A stretch of DNA of 64,000 nt, taken from assembly GCF_001625305.1 (NCBI RefSeq), contig NW_017802492.1, positions 883,022-947,021 on the forward strand, written 5' to 3'. How positions within the stretch are numbered: position 1 is the first letter of the stretch; every line of letters starts with the position of its first letter. The notes under the pieces are model-generated. The model was not told the DNA's origin and did no database searches. It saw only the letters and a program-made list of their open reading frames with translations. The position numbers and the translations under genes are program-made. Shown piece by piece: positions 10,335-21,106 of this stretch. This DNA comes from Branchiostoma belcheri. Taxonomy: Eukaryota > Chordata > Leptocardii > Amphioxiformes > Branchiostomatidae.

Positions 10335-10555
10335 TAGCCTCTATCAGGCTTCGGACGGCGGCTGGAAAGAGTAGAAATTGGCCAATTAGAGAGGTGACAT
10401 GCCAGGGGAGTTGGTCAGCTAGAGAGTACAGTTTAAATTTCCCGCCCCCCCTAACGTTATCTCTCTCTTATTTATCTATTTCTCTTCTCTCTCTTTAGCC
10501 AATTTCTTCTCTTTCCAGCCGCCTCCCGAGGCCTGGTAGAGGTTATCTTTCCCCC
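10335..10555. mobile_element. MU-b palindromic MITE
   Basis: Left arm TAGCCTCTATCAGGCTTCGG..GGCGGCTGGAAAGAG and right arm CTTTCCAGCCGCCTCCCGAG..GGTAGAGG are inverted copies. The middle has TC-rich expansions. The flanks do not match, so one end may be exchanged. Confidence 0.75.
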
Positions 10556-10975
10556 CAAACCTCATACGTTGTCGTTACACTCCGAATTTGCTCAATTGTC
10601 AACCTAGTTTCATCGCCAACCCTCCCTTAGTTCCAAAGGTTCCCCTGGTTGCTTGGCTGCAGTGATTTACAGTGTCCACTCTCTGCGCGGAACAAGACAA
10701 TAGTAACCCTGGCAGGCTGCCAAATTGGCCCGCTAGTCCCAAATGACCGCAGTAAACACTCCTGTCGTAAAATACCATTTCCTCAATAAAGCTTTTCGCC
10801 TTCTAGATCTTCCGTGACATTGTCGTAAAATGGCGAGGTCTCGCTGGGAGAGAGGACACTTGTTGGATACAGTCGCTCTGGGAGTGTGTAAAAGTTAGTT
10901 GGCTGTGTCTCTCACTTCTGATTATTTGTTAACGGATTGATCGGTGTATCTATTCCCTAGCGATAGCAACTTATA
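10556..10975. other. No feature recognised
   Basis: Moderate-GC sequence without an ordered frame or repeat. A lone MU-b arm follows at 10976-11018 (TAGCCTCTACCAGACTTCG, GGCGGCTGGAAAGAG). Confidence 0.5.
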
Positions 10976-11549
10976 GCCTCTACCAGACTTCGCGAGGCGG
11001 CTGGAAAGAGTAGAACATAGCGCATTCATAACACTTCAACCAGCATGAAACTACAGAGCAACATGCAACATTTTAAGATCGCTTTTAATTTTTTTTAGGT
11101 AACTAAATTTTTGGAGATTTGTGGGATGGGTGGTTGTTACTTCTCAAATTCAATTTGGATCATTTTGGCAGCATTGATGATAACATGAAATCTGTTAATA
11201 CTTCCATTAAAATCGTACTTAATAATAATCATATATAGCAAATTACATATAGAGCAAATTACACAAAGATAATAGTACATAATAAAACATATTTAAAGGC
11301 AGTTGAAGTGTCAAGTCTCAAGTGTGTAACCTTATATTCCTGCACAGTTCGCTGCAGATGAAACTGATCGAAGCGCATCTTTCCGTAAGCCTGGCGTTCC
11401 AAACCGTGATACCATACCTGTTCCACCTTACACGTCATATACATGTCCAATTCACCGTGTAACGTTACAAAATGGCATCCATTCCAGTTCGCATGCCGGC
11501 TTGGGAGCAAACCATCTCAACTGTACATTCCATAGCCATGCGGCTAATA

Positions 11550-11638
11550 TAGCCTCTACCAGGCTTCGGGAAGCAGCTGGAAAGAGAAGAAATAGGCCAA
11601 ATAGACAGATGATATGCCGCACCATAGCGCAGCAGATA
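11550..11638. mobile_element. MU-b arm fragment
   Basis: TAGCCTCTACCAGGCTTCGG..GCAGCTGGAAAGAG and AGACAGATGATATGCC, directly followed by a second MU-b start at 11639. Head-to-tail partial duplication. Confidence 0.7.
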
Positions 11639-12063
11639 TAGCCTCTACCAGGCTTCGGGAGGCAGCTGGAAAGAGAAGAAATTGACCAAATATAGCCTCC
11701 ATAGCATGCCAAAAACTGGGGGTTTTGGGGGTCTTCAGGGTCTTTGGGATCTTTTACGTGCTATTTTCTGATTGCATATAGACAACATATCCGGCCTGGT
11801 TGAATTACCCCCGTTTTTTAGAACTGGGCTAATCAGAAAACAGCCGAAGACCACCAAACCACCCGTTCTATACGGCCTGCTACGGAGGCTAGGCCAAATG
11901 ATATGCCAAGGGAGTTAAGTTGGTCCGCGCTAAGAGAACAGTTTGCCGCTCTTTGGTAGAGGCTAGTCACAGCCTAGCAAGCTGTATATAGACTCTTTTC
12001 AGTCATCTTTTGGTCAGCCAATTTCTCCTCTTTTCATCCGCTTCTTGAAGCCTGGATAGAGGC
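11639..12063. mobile_element. MU-b MITE split by a MU-c insertion
   Basis: Left arm at 11639-11692, then MU-c, then the MU-b middle resumes (GGCCAAATGATATGCCAAGG, TTGGTCCGC) and ends with the inverted arm (CAATTTCTCCTCTTTTC, GAAGCCTGGATAGAGGCTA). The order shows MU-b is older than the MU-c copy here. Confidence 0.75.
11693..11891. mobile_element. MU-c palindromic MITE nested in MU-b
   Basis: TAGCCTCCATAGCATGCC at the left and GCCTGCTACGGAGGCTA at the right. The flanks GACCAAATA (11684-11692) and GGCCAAATG (11892-11900) match at 7 of 9, fitting a 9-bp duplication of MU-b sequence. The same family occurs at 14058 and 16895, split at 34649, and as a fragment at 35829. Confidence 0.8.
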
Positions 12064-12111
12064 TACCGCGGCTAGACAAGAAACAGGTGCATAATACAGG
12101 CTTTTGCTATA

Positions 12112-12312
12112 TGTTTACAGATTCCTAAAGGAAGCGTAAAGGTATGGATTATATTTACGTCGTATTTAAGCGCACTGAAAGGAATTTGCCTTTCAGTGGC
12201 CTTATCGAAGTCGTAAAGTCTACTGAAATATTTTCCAACCTTTAATAATTCTTTACATATTGCGGAACGTTTGCTTAAATGTCGGTTTTCGTGCTGTGTT
12301 AGTTGAGCCGTA
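12112..12312 (-). repeat. Dispersed repeat P, copy 1
   Basis: Inverted relative to 56345-56572. Shared words: CAGCACGAAAAC.GACATTTA, AATATGTAAAGAA.TATTAAA, TTTCAGTAGACTTTACGACT, and TTTACGCTTCCTTTA. The reverse strand reads QHENRHLSKRSAICKELLKV, similar to the other copy (see findings). Function unknown. Confidence 0.7.
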
Positions 12313-12511
12313 TAACCTCCTATAGGTGACGTGCCACCAGACAATACCGCACACCATAAAAGCCACATTTCACAGATACCAGAAGGACACAGACACACAA
12401 TACGCAAGTATGTAGAGAATCAACAGTATTGTATGGAGTAAAGTAATCTTTCAGTAATGGGGTATGTATGAGTATGACTCTATTCAGATGCCAGATTGTC
12501 TCTTTTGTTAA

Positions 12512-12859
12512 AGGGATATTATGTAAGATTTTTCTGCATAAATTATAAATATAAATACATGTAATTAAAATTTTCTCATCTAGATTGTAATTTTCAATAA
12601 CTTTCAACATATAAGCGTCGCTCTTTTGCTTTTCAGGCGACTCAGCGCAGCGCGAGAATAAGTTGCGCCAGGCCGGCTGTATTTTTAGGAGGCTCCTAAT
12701 AATATAGTGTAAACAAACAGCGGTTTTCCTTCGGGTATTTTCGGTACTTTCAACACATTTTTGCCAATTGCCATTATGAACCCAAGGTTAGCCTATAGCT
12801 CAAGAAAATGTGTAAAACAACGATGTTTAAAATAGTGAAAAATCTTACATACTATCGCT
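12512..12859. mobile_element. TTAA-flanked MITE Q, complete
   Basis: Inverted ends of about 25 bp: AGGGATATTATGTAAGATTT at the left and the inverted AGCGATAGTATGTAAGATTT at the right, each next to TTAA (12508-12511, 12860-12863). TTAA targets suggest a piggyBac-type enzyme, although the terminal bases are not the usual CCY. A second copy lies at 30411. Confidence 0.78.
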
Positions 12860-12863
12860 TTAA

Positions 12864-13426
12864 TTTTAGCTTTATTCTAGATTCCATCAAATATCCGTTT
12901 GACACTTGAACGAAGGTACCCACGATGACCATCCAATTGTATTTGAATACAATGCAACAAAAATATTGATGTATTATGATAAAAATTTGACCTTAAAGCT
13001 ATGTAAAGTTCAAATATGTCTCCAATACGCTGATGTTTGCAGTTCCTCCTGACTATGTGTTAAAAATAGTCCTCGCCATGTACATCAAAAGAAGATAAAG
13101 TGATTAACCGATCATGTGGACGGTGGACCGTAACTTCAAAAGAATTTATCGACCTAGTCTCGTCCGGGGGCACGCGTTCGAAGCTTCCCTCCATTTTCTG
13201 ACATTCAGTTCCAGTCGCCTAACGTGGCTGGTCCCCAGCCTACCTTGCTTACTCCTTATTATACCGATTTTGAATTTTACAAATTTACCAGGCATGGAAA
13301 TCGTTTTTTGCTCTGAATTCGGTACCGAGGAGGATTTGTTTACCTTTGTTATATTGATTCTCGAAGAAAATCAATTGGAATCTGACGCCAGCCTTCCCTC
13401 ATTAAAATCAATAGCGGGATCGGAGT
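12864..13426. other. No feature recognised
   Basis: Sequence between Q and MU-d. An open frame of 110 codons (13114-13446, +) has no recognisable domain and runs into the MU-d end, so I do not call a gene. Confidence 0.5.
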
Positions 13427-13692
13427 TAGCCTGGTATCCAGTCTGATCGTGGTCGGGGCCGCTAGAGCTCTGTCCCGCCCGCCTCACGTAGGTTTCCCGG
13501 TGTGTATTTCACGAGAGATTGGTTCGTGTTGGGGGGGAAACCAAATCCGCAAGCATACTGTCTCTTATTAACGTAACGCTCCTACCGGGATGGCCTGTTG
13601 CACTGGGCGGGGGAAGCTATTAGAGCCCCCGAAGACACAGCCTACCTGAACACCCCAACACCCCCAATCACGTAAGACTGGATACTAGGCTA
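13427..13692. mobile_element. MU-d MITE with 9-bp duplication
   Basis: Inverted 18-bp ends: TAGCCTGGTATCCAGTCT and, at the right, AGACTGGATACTAGGCTA. Flanks GATCGGAGT (13418-13426) and CATCGGAGT (13693-13701) match at 8 of 9. GC-rich interior. It shares the TAGCCT terminus with MU-b and MU-c. Confidence 0.82.
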
Positions 13693-14057
13693 CATCGGAG
13701 TGATATTGCGTCTTCCGGCCGCCAGACCACCGCTCGATATCTCACCGTGAGCCCGACACGAAATAACCGCGGGAGGTACATTTCTGTATCGGGCGAAAAT
13801 TAGGTGAACACGCCGCTAACTCAATACGTCGCGTGTTAAGTTTTATCCTTTTTGCGGTAATATCAATATGAAATGTGACGTCTGGGCATAAAACAAGTGC
13901 GGCATGGATTGATTCTGGACCCCACAATCTGTTCATGGGTCCACCGGTACTGGTTAACTCTCTTGGCTCCAGTGTTAACGTGTCTTATAGGCACGCAAAG
14001 CTATTTCAGAGCAATAAAACTGAATTGTTAGGGTCATTTTTTTATATCATAAAGTTG

Positions 14058-14256
14058 TAGCCTCCGTAGCAGGCTTATAGAATTGGGGGTATGGTGGTCT
14101 TCGGCTGTTTTTTGATCAGCCCAGGTCTAAAAAAACGGGGGTAATTCAACCAGGCCGGCTATGTTGTCTATATGCAATCAGAAAATAGCACATAAAAGCT
14201 CGCAGAGACCCTGATAACCCCCAAAACCGCCGGTTTTTGGCGTGCTGTGGAGGCTA
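14058..14256. mobile_element. MU-c MITE with perfect 9-bp duplication
   Basis: TAGCCTCCGTAGCAGGC at the left and GCTGTGGAGGCTA at the right. Flanked by identical ATAAAGTTG at 14049-14057 and 14257-14265. Interior GTTGTCTATATGCAATCAGA and GGGGGTAATTCAACCAGGC is shared with 11693, 16895 and 34649. Perfect flanks suggest a fairly recent insertion. Confidence 0.9.
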
Positions 14257-14689
14257 ATAAAGTTGAATCAACCTTATTCCACAGCATACTGATATCACAG
14301 TGTGAGGCCCAAAATGCGATGTCACTGACAGAAAACGGTTACTCGTTCTCTATCGTAGGCTTGTTCCTAGCTATTTAATTAGTAGATTTCCACATCCAGA
14401 ATATTACTGTTTTGCCATTGCATTGGATGGCTTTAACATAGGGTGGCAACGGTGGGATGGGAACGAAGATTGCATTAAAGGTTGGGGAATAAATGACACT
14501 AGAGTTCCACGATCTTATACCTTCGCCAAATTATGTTTACCTTAAGCTGACGGTGGATTTATATAATTCCCTCGATAATTACGCAAATTAGATCCTCATT
14601 TGCATAAATGTCATCTTATTATGTCAAGCATCACTTTAGTTACCTACATACCAAAAATCACGACGATCCCTCAAGATCCCTTGAGTTAT

Positions 14690-14905
14690 CCTCTTTGAAA
14701 CAATTGACCCTGCAGTTCCAGAACAAGCTGCCAGGGGGCCCAAAATCTAACCATTTCAAGGTCTCATCAATGCCTGTCTACGTACCGAATATTAAGAAAT
14801 TTAAGCCTTCTCGAGTTATCTTGTTTACAGACACATAGACAGACACACACACGAATGCCAACGAAAACATAACCTTCTTGGCGAAGGTAATAATTGTAAA
14901 GTTAC
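14690..14905 (-). mobile_element. HEL-3 element, 5' part
   Basis: The reverse strand starts TACCTTCGCCAAGAAGG and TATGTTTTCG, then a TG/TCTG-rich microsatellite, then AAGATAACTCGAGAAGG, and the GACCTTGAAATGGTTAGAT and GGGCCCCCTGGCAGC words. The same words occur at 21770 and 60660. The 3' end is missing. Confidence 0.7.
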
Positions 14906-14913
14906 AGGGACTG

Positions 14914-14975
14914 CCTCCCCCCCCCCCACCCACCCACCCACCCCACCCACCACACACACACACACACACACACAT
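14914..14975. repeat. C-rich then (AC)n simple repeat
   Basis: A run of C, then CCCA repeats, then about 12 AC units. Reading frames across it (poly-Gly/Val-Cys) are artefacts. Confidence 0.9.
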
Positions 14976-15267
14976 ACCCTCATTAATGCATTGCCAGTCA
15001 TGGCCATTGCCATGGGGGGGGGCACAATCAATAAATGCTCATCTCAATGGATAGCAGGTTTCCAGTCAGCATCACGAAACCTGCCACATCATCCACACCG
15101 AAGCCTATAGCCGGCAGCGAACGACTGCACAGTGATATAATTTTGTCCTCATACCTCCCCCGACTAATTTGTCTGGCAACAAACCCCGTTATTAGATCTC
15201 GCAGCCATTTTTATGGCTCCTGAAACTTAAATCCTTCATGTGGCGATATGGGTTGTACCCACGGTAA

Positions 15268-15772
15268 GGCCGTATCAAGTAATTGTTATGGATGACATCA
15301 ACGCGTGCATTAATTTTCGCCTTATTTTGGAGAGAGAAAAAAAGAATAAATTTTGTTGCCTTCTGACAGTGGTCAACATGCCGAAAATGGGCAAATATGT
15401 CTGTTGCCATGCCGGAATGTAGATGGCAGATAGATATGAAGAGCTGGAGAAAATACAATGTTCTGATTTATTCGTTTACTTTTATGTAGTGATGTACTTC
15501 ATTCCTTTTGATTTTATAAGTGATGTTCACTGAATCAAAACCATTTGTACAATGATTGAAAAGTATTTTTCAGTGGCAAATGGATGTTGTCACAGTTGGC
15601 AGCAAACTTAGCACAATATATGTATCATTTCTTGTTTAACAAAGTTTATGATGTCAAAATTTGAAAATATAGGAATCTTGTTTTTTTGGCCCGCCTTGTT
15701 TTGTTTTCGCCCTATCGCATTAGATTTGGAGTCTGCGGAGGATGTCATCCATAAAATTTACTTGCTGTGGCC
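15268..15772. mobile_element. PH-A MITE, complete, TAA duplication
   Basis: Left end GGCCGTATCAAGTAATTGTT, right end TTTACTTGCTGTGGCC, flanked by TAA at 15265-15267 and 15773-15775. 505 bp, interior like 6149-6674. Confidence 0.85.
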
Positions 15773-16002
15773 TAACGGTAACCGACGTCGTATATTGTAT
15801 CGAAGGTCGTTGACCTTTGCTATGCCATGCTTTATTCAAATCCCCCTGCAGTGCTTTTCAATAACAACAAAATAAAGACAGTTAGGTGTCCCCTAACGTT
15901 CTTATGGAGGGTTGACTTGAGGTGAAGGTCACATACGGCAGGTGACAACGGTTTATTCAATTCAATTCATTCTTTATTTCAGGTACAGAGCCCATATCAA
16001 TG

Positions 16003-16250
16003 AATGAAAGACCTTTATTGTACATATTTGCTCAATTGCGAACTAAGTACAGGTCACGGCAAATAGCGATGGTAGACTAAAATATATCATTCTATAGTAA
16101 AAACTACATTTAGATAGGTGCTTCTTCTCTCTTCTTAATACAGTTGTAAATGTAAGAACAGATGGAGCTTATAGTACGAGGTTTATCGAGTTTCATGACG
16201 AATGTGAATTTTTCTTTTCTATCTAAAATCCTAAAACTAGGGGAAAATCA
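16003..16250 (-). mobile_element. LN-Y LINE 3' end
   Basis: The reverse strand reads the end of a LINE protein (KLDKPRTISSICSYIYNCIK, then KREE) followed by a short 3' UTR and AATAAAGGTCTTTCATTC. The same peptide and tail occur at 38066-38470. Heavily 5' truncated. A second, shorter tail of the same type lies just left (15966-16000). Confidence 0.75.
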
Positions 16251-16363
16251 ATACATAAATTAAAAATGCAGGTACACTAGCATAAGACTAAATACATGAT
16301 ACAGGTATGTAGAGTATTTTAAAATACAGTGGTGACGAAATTTTAATGTGAGGACTGAATTAA

Positions 16364-16793
16364 CAGGGCTTGAAATTCATTTTTGGGAATAGGTGCACTG
16401 GTGCACCCAACCTAAAATATTGGGTGTACAAAAAATTTCGTGGGTGCACCATATAAGATAAAATGAGTAGAATGTCAGAAAAAAACTAATTTTGTTTCAT
16501 TTTTAAATAAAAGTACTATAACAATAATTCTATCGGTATAAATGATAATAAAATTTTATCGGCGTAACACACCAGCTAATGGTTTTATTATTTTTCTATT
16601 TATGATATTTTTCTGACACTTTCTGATGTTAAGAATTTGCTGTATATACTACTATACATTTGGCATCTTTGCACATTTCAAAAAACCTACGAAAATATTA
16701 GGGTGCACCAGTGCAACCACAGAAACGAAATGGGTGCACAGCTCCAAATTTGGGTGCATTTAGGTGTACATGCACCCAGCATTTCGAGCCCTG
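16364..16793. mobile_element. Family Z MITE (hAT-like ends)
   Basis: Left CAGGGCTTGAAAT and right ATTTCGAGCCCTG are inverted. The arms carry repeated GGTGCACC words (TAGGTGCACTGGTGCACCC; GGTGTACATGCACCC). CAGGGCTCGAAAT ends are typical of hAT-type MITEs in animals. The 8-bp flanks TGAATTAA and GTTTACAT do not match. Confidence 0.7.
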
Positions 16794-16894
16794 GTTTACA
16801 TCATCACGTTTATAGCTGGAGCCGTCAAATCAGCGATTTAGCGATAAGGACTAGACATTCAGGTAGAAGATTACGTAATAAAAATACATCATTC

Positions 16895-17083
16895 AAGCCT
16901 CCGTAGCAGGCTTATAGAACTGGGGGTTTGGTGGTCTTCGGCTGTTTTCTGATTAGCCCAGTTCTAAAAAACGGGAGTAATTCAACCAGGCTGGCTATGT
17001 TGTCTATATGCAATCAGAAAATAGCACATAAAAGCTCCCAAAGACCCCCAAAACACCCAGTTTTTGGCATCCTATGGAGGCTA
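16895..17083. mobile_element. MU-c MITE
   Basis: Begins AAGCCTCCGTAGCAGGC and ends CCTATGGAGGCTA. The interior is nearly the same as 14058-14256. The flanks do not give a clear duplication, so it is older or rearranged. Confidence 0.82.
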
Positions 17084-17164
17084 ATAAATTCTATAAAGAG
17101 AGTCAAGCGTTTCAGATAGCGATCATTTTCTTGCATCGGTGGCTGAGAAAAACACGTAATCAGT

Positions 17165-17535
17165 TCAGTGATTGCTTCATATAACAGATAACCTTTATTG
17201 TACAGCCATGCCCTATCGGGCTAAGTACAGGTAAACAGATACAAAGGTACACGTATATGTTTGTAGTACAAACAGGACCACTGATAGTGATATCAATACA
17301 GAACAACATTAGCTCTAAAACTACTTTAATACAGAACAACACTTAGCTCTAAAACTACTCTAATACAGAGGTTCGGCTTCTTCTCGTTTTTTTGTGTGAT
17401 ATTAATAATATAATTTGAAATGTAAACGTTGACTTCTCGGTTTAGAAGATGTGGTCTCCAATGTAACAATTGAACGTTCGATATCTCTGACTTAGTCTTT
17501 CCAATGAGATTAAATCTCCTTGGCCATTCATACAT
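17165..17535 (-). mobile_element. LN-Y LINE 3' end, degraded
   Basis: The left edge has the 3' tail (GTACTTAGC..., CAATAAAGGTTATC in reverse). Upstream the reverse strand reads VYISNYIINITQKNEKK, comparable to SICSYIYNCIKKRE of the other copies. It contains a short internal duplication (AACAACA.TTAGCTCTAAAA at 17302 and 17335). Confidence 0.6.
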
Positions 17536-17730
17536 ATCGGTTTGATAGATTGGTTGATTGATTTCTATCTAGTTATCGATTAGTTGATTTATAACTTGTG
17601 ATTAATTGATTGATCAAGTAATCGAAAGCGCGCTCAATCTCATTAATATGCTAGCCTCGTAACTATTGAAACCATCCGAACTTGTGTCCAAAACAGAGTC
17701 CTGGAATGTGGAATGCTACCGTTGGACTGC

Positions 17731-17948
17731 TACTCTCCAAGCAGAGGTTTGGGTTTTGGCTTATTTTTGGCGTGTTTTTATGCTATTTTTATCGGGCTTT
17801 CTTTTTAGCACTGGTATCTTTTTTAATGCCAACGTTCCAACCAAAAAAAACAAAATAGATACCAGTGCAAACAAGAACTCCGATGAAAAAAAGCCTATCT
17901 AAAGACACCTAAAAATATGCCAAACCCCAAACCTCTGCTTGGACAGTA
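17731..17948. mobile_element. MU-a palindromic MITE with 9-bp duplication
   Basis: Arms TACTCTCCAAGCAGAGGTTT and AAACCTCTGCTTGGACAGTA. The inner arms (GGCGTGTTTTTATGC; TCGGGCTTTC) mirror each other almost to the centre. Flanks TTGGACTGC (17722-17730) and CTGGAATGC (17949-17957) match at 7 of 9. Confidence 0.82.
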
Positions 17949-17957
17949 CTGGAATGC

Positions 17958-18389
17958 GGCCCGGGTATTTTCCGTCAGGCGTATGCGCGGCATCTCCGGC
18001 AATTATTGCGGGTAGGCGACCATCACATGCGCGGCACTCCGAAGAATGCCTGGCTGAAGGCGTTAACACAGTCGTCTAATGACTCTATTCAGGCTCTGAC
18101 GCCGCGCCAGGCACGAAGCACGCCTTGAGGGTCACCGTCCGCGGCCGCCCGTGTCCCGGGCACGTCCCGGGGGACCACAGGGCTACGTTCTCGGGCTAGT
18201 ACGGTACACTGTACGGTACACCACGGAAAGGTCATGTCGCCAGGTAATTTTCCCGTCGTACAGTCGTGTTTTATGCGTGACGAATCCTCGGCATAATCCA
18301 CCCACCCGCCAGATGTGTGCCGGTGTCAGGCCATTATAATACATGATCCTGCCAAATACATGACTCCGACACTACTTGGGGGTTTCCAG
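17958..18389. other. GC-rich stretch, no gene recognised
   Basis: Notable short dyads GTCCCGGGCACGTCCCGGG (18153) and GTACGGTACACTGTACGGTA (18198). Open frames occur on both strands without domain signals. Confidence 0.5.
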
Positions 18390-18506
18390 TAGCCTCTACC
18401 AGGCTTCGGGAGGCGGCTGGGAAGAGTAGAAATCGGCCAAATAGAGAGATAACATGCCAGGGGAGTTGGTCCGATGGAGAGAGAGGGGGAGGGAGAGGGG
18501 GAGAGA

Positions 18507-18552
<46 letters not shown>
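18390..18552. mobile_element. MU-b arm with (GA)n expansion, cut by gap
   Basis: TAGCCTCTACCAGGCTTCGG, GAGAGATAACATGCCAGGGG and TTGGTCC, then from about 18477 a long AG/GAGGG run up to the gap. The microsatellite grew from the GAGAG of the MU-b centre. Confidence 0.8.
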
Positions 18553-18739
18553 NNNNNNNNNNNNNNNNNNNNNNNNNNNNNNNNNNNNNNNNNNNNNNNN
18601 NNNNNNNNNNNNNNNNNNNNNNNNNNNNNNNNNNNNNNNNNNNNNNNNNNNNNNNNNNNNNNNNNNNNNNNNNNNNNNNNNNNNNNNNNNNNNNNNNNNN
18701 NNNNNNNNNNNNNNNNNNNNNNNNNNNNNNNNNNNNNNN
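18553..18739. other. Sequence gap (187 N)
   Basis: Run of N between a MU-b arm with (GA)n and a MU-a copy. The long open frames drawn across it are artefacts. Confidence 0.95.
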
Positions 18740-18922
18740 GGTTTGGGTTATTTTTCGCGTGTTTTTATGCTTTTTTTGTCGGAGTTTCTTTTTTGCACTG
18801 GAAATGTTTTTCACCCAAACCAACGAAAAAAAAATTCCAGTGCAAAAAAAGAAACCCCGATAAAAATGCCTAAAAACACGTACGCGAAAAATAACCCAAA
18901 ACCCAAACCTCTGCTTAGAGAG
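18740..18922. mobile_element. MU-a MITE, left end in gap
   Basis: Inverted arms around the centre near 18815: TTTTTTGCACTGGAA and TTCCAGTGCAAAAAA; the right end is AAACCTCTGCTTAGAGAGTA. The first arm starts inside the gap. Confidence 0.8.
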
Positions 18923-19211
18923 TAAAATACCTGAACTCTCACGTATGTGGCAGCTCAAAGATTTAGCTCAACGCCGACGGTGCACCGATGGTATTTCTGA
19001 GTGCTGTTATGGGCCAAACGAATATGTCAAACGTACACGCGGACCATACATCACAATCCCAAGGTCTTCACGCCTCATGTGCCGCCATTTTCTCATAATC
19101 ACCCCCGCGACTATCTAGCGTAGATGTGCTCTCCAGGAATCATAAACGTGTATAAATATTGATCACACGCTGTAAATATCACACAGGACGGCATGGGGAG
19201 GGGGGCTCTTT

Positions 19212-19450
19212 TTACCTCCATGAAAATGTAGGTATTGTTTTTGGTGTGTCTGTTTGTGTGTGTGTGTGTGTTTCCGCAATCTTGTGGTCAGCATAACCTC
19301 AGAACGCCTTTATGGATTGTGATGATATTTGGTATGTTGATAGGTCTTTGAAAAATAAAGGTCAAGGTCAAATATGGGCCACCTGGTGGCTGACCTTGGT
19401 ACTGTAGCAGAACTTTCATTTCATGGAGGTATGAAATCTCTGAATTCTAG
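19212..19450 (+). mobile_element. HEL-2 (Helentron-like), complete short copy
   Basis: 5' TTACCTCCATGAAA, a GT-rich microsatellite, then the 3' inverted TTTCATGGAGGTATGA, and the end GAATTCTAG next to TTTT. Middle: CAGCATAACCTCAGAACGCC and TGATGATATTTGGTATGTTG. No flanking duplication. The layout matches HINE-type Helentron relatives. Confidence 0.72.
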
Positions 19451-19452
19451 TT

Positions 19453-19836
19453 TTAAAGGTGTCCAGTCCAGTTTTTAGGGTTTGGAAACCCCAATTTTCA
19501 AAGTCAATATTTTAGTCACTTGTCTATATACTGAGTTGAAACCACACTATCCCAATGTATATTGACCCTCATGGAGCAGGGGAGCAAAAATACCCAAAAT
19601 TCTGACGGAAAATGCATATGGTTACTGGAAGGGCCCTAGGCTTATTTTTAGGGTACCACCCATAAAATGAAGGACTCGTCTTGGGGCTTGTTTTTACAGT
19701 TTTAAATACCCAAAGTATGAAATACTGATTGAAATGTGCTAATGTGAAGCAGTATGTGTCAATATCATAAAGATTGCCTTTTTCAGAATATTTCCAGTTT
19801 TGCTGCTCTGAAATCGCATTGGATGCCGTGCCTTTA
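19453..19836. mobile_element. Family K MITE-like repeat, longest copy
   Basis: Left TTTAAAGGTGTCCAGTCC and right ATTGGATGCCGTGCCTTTAAA are imperfect inverted ends. The interior (ACCACACTATCCCAATGTAT, TTCTGACGGAAAATG) recurs at 24800 and 37026 and inverted at 7095. The 152-codon reverse frame across it is not kept in the other copies. Confidence 0.7.
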
Positions 19837-20034
19837 AACAAGGACATACCTTTCACAAAATCTGATGCCTGCATTGTTGCAGTGTCATGGCTCAGTGTAT
19901 CACAGGTATATTGTTGTAGACACATTGTGATTTCGCTGCCGAGAGCGTTTTGTGTCACGATTGACCAATATGACAAGTCAATTACTGTGGTTTTCAAAGT
20001 AGCATTGGAATGATAATATAATAGCACAAATTTT

Positions 20035-20271
20035 TATGTTTACCAAAGGAAAACTTATTGTTTTTGCTCAGTTTCTTCTTCCTCTTCTTCTTCTCCAAAC
20101 AGTGACCTCTGACCTGAACCAATGTTGTGTCTGTTACCATGGTAACTAGTGTTGGGGTTACATCATGTTGCAATTTCATAGCAGGAGGGATTTAGACTGC
20201 TGTCACCACATACATGAATGTGTTTGAGTAAGAATTAACCATATGCGAGGGTAAACATTATGAATTTGCCT
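20035..20271 (+). mobile_element. HEL-1, nearly complete, 3' end lost
   Basis: Starts TATGTTTACC, then CTTCTTCCTCTTCTTCTTCT, TTACCATGGTAAC, TGTTTGAGTAAGAATTAAC, and the inverted subterminal GCGAGGGTAAACATTATG. The final hairpin and CTAG are missing. Confidence 0.78.
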
Positions 20272-20272
20272 T

Positions 20273-20741
20273 GTCTATTCTAGTATCAGTTAGAAAAATC
20301 CTAAATTATTTCTTACTTACGTATTTACCGTGAGAATATAAGGTTTGAATACATGACGAATTGGACGTGCATAGGCGATACATGGCGCAAAATGGCACAT
20401 CGTTACCCAGTGCGATTTGTCTGACAAATGTTAGATTGCCCCTTTTCATCTGGGCACCTCTGCCGCTAACAAACAAGCTGATAGCCCTGTCTATTTCCCA
20501 GCGAAGGTTTCTGCACTCTACAGCAATCTCTATTCATGATTTCTCCACTGGAAAGAAGATCCACTGAAGATGACAAATTGCCAGTCGCCTGCAAGTAAAC
20601 GAAAGATTATTTAGGGGTCATGAACGAAAGGGTTGCGGTCTCGGAGCTCTCTGATGAATCGACTCCCGCGTTAAATTCTTCTCCCGTCTTTCCTTTACAT
20701 TTTACAGTTGACTGTTTAGCGCCCACCTGCCCCCAAAGTTA
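20273..20741. other. No feature recognised
   Basis: Sequence between HEL-1 and PH-A; no supported gene or repeat. Confidence 0.45.
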
Positions 20742-20954
20742 GGCCACACCAAGTTATTTTTATGGATGACGTCCCGCGCGCATTGATTTTGGCCTGTTCC
20801 AAGAAAAAAAAACGCACAAGAAATTCTGCTTCCTGTAACCGTGACCAAAAAGTCACCACAGTAGGAAAAGGGAAGATGTGATGAAAGGAAAGAAACAGGA
20901 CAGGACGACAACTGTTGTTCCACTGATTCATTGCTGCTTTCAGAGACAGGAGTC
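20742..20954. mobile_element. PH-A short-subfamily MITE, left part
   Basis: TTA, GGCCACACCAAGTTATTTTT, GATGACGTCCCGCGCGCATT, TGTAACCGTGACC. Matches 46225 and 8227. The right half is replaced by HEL-1 at 20955. The first ten bases equal the PH-C terminus. Confidence 0.75.
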
Positions 20955-21106
20955 AAAATCCCTCCTACTATAAAATTGCAACATGATGCAACCCAACACC
21001 AGTTACCATGGTGACAGACTGTTTGGTTCAGGTCATTGACCAGGTCAGCGTTTGTAACGGAAGAAGAGGAAACAGAGCAAAAATAATGTTTCCGTCGGTA
21101 AACATA
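20955..21106 (-). mobile_element. HEL-1, 3' truncated
   Basis: Reverse-strand copy: CCCTCCTACTATAAAATTGC, TTACCATGGTGACAGAC, GGAAGAAGAGGAAAC, ending TATGTTTACC (reverse) at 21106. Confidence 0.75.

Noticed and set aside
12072-12407. 111-codon reverse frame as a host gene
   Set aside because: Most of it is repeat P, which has a second inverted copy; kept only as a finding.
18326-18958. 210-codon reverse frame and the matching plus frames
   Set aside because: About 62 codons are N from the gap and the rest is (GA)n and MITE arms.
19569-20027. 152-codon reverse frame
   Set aside because: Lies on family K and part of HEL-1; other K copies break the frame, and composition is not coding-like.
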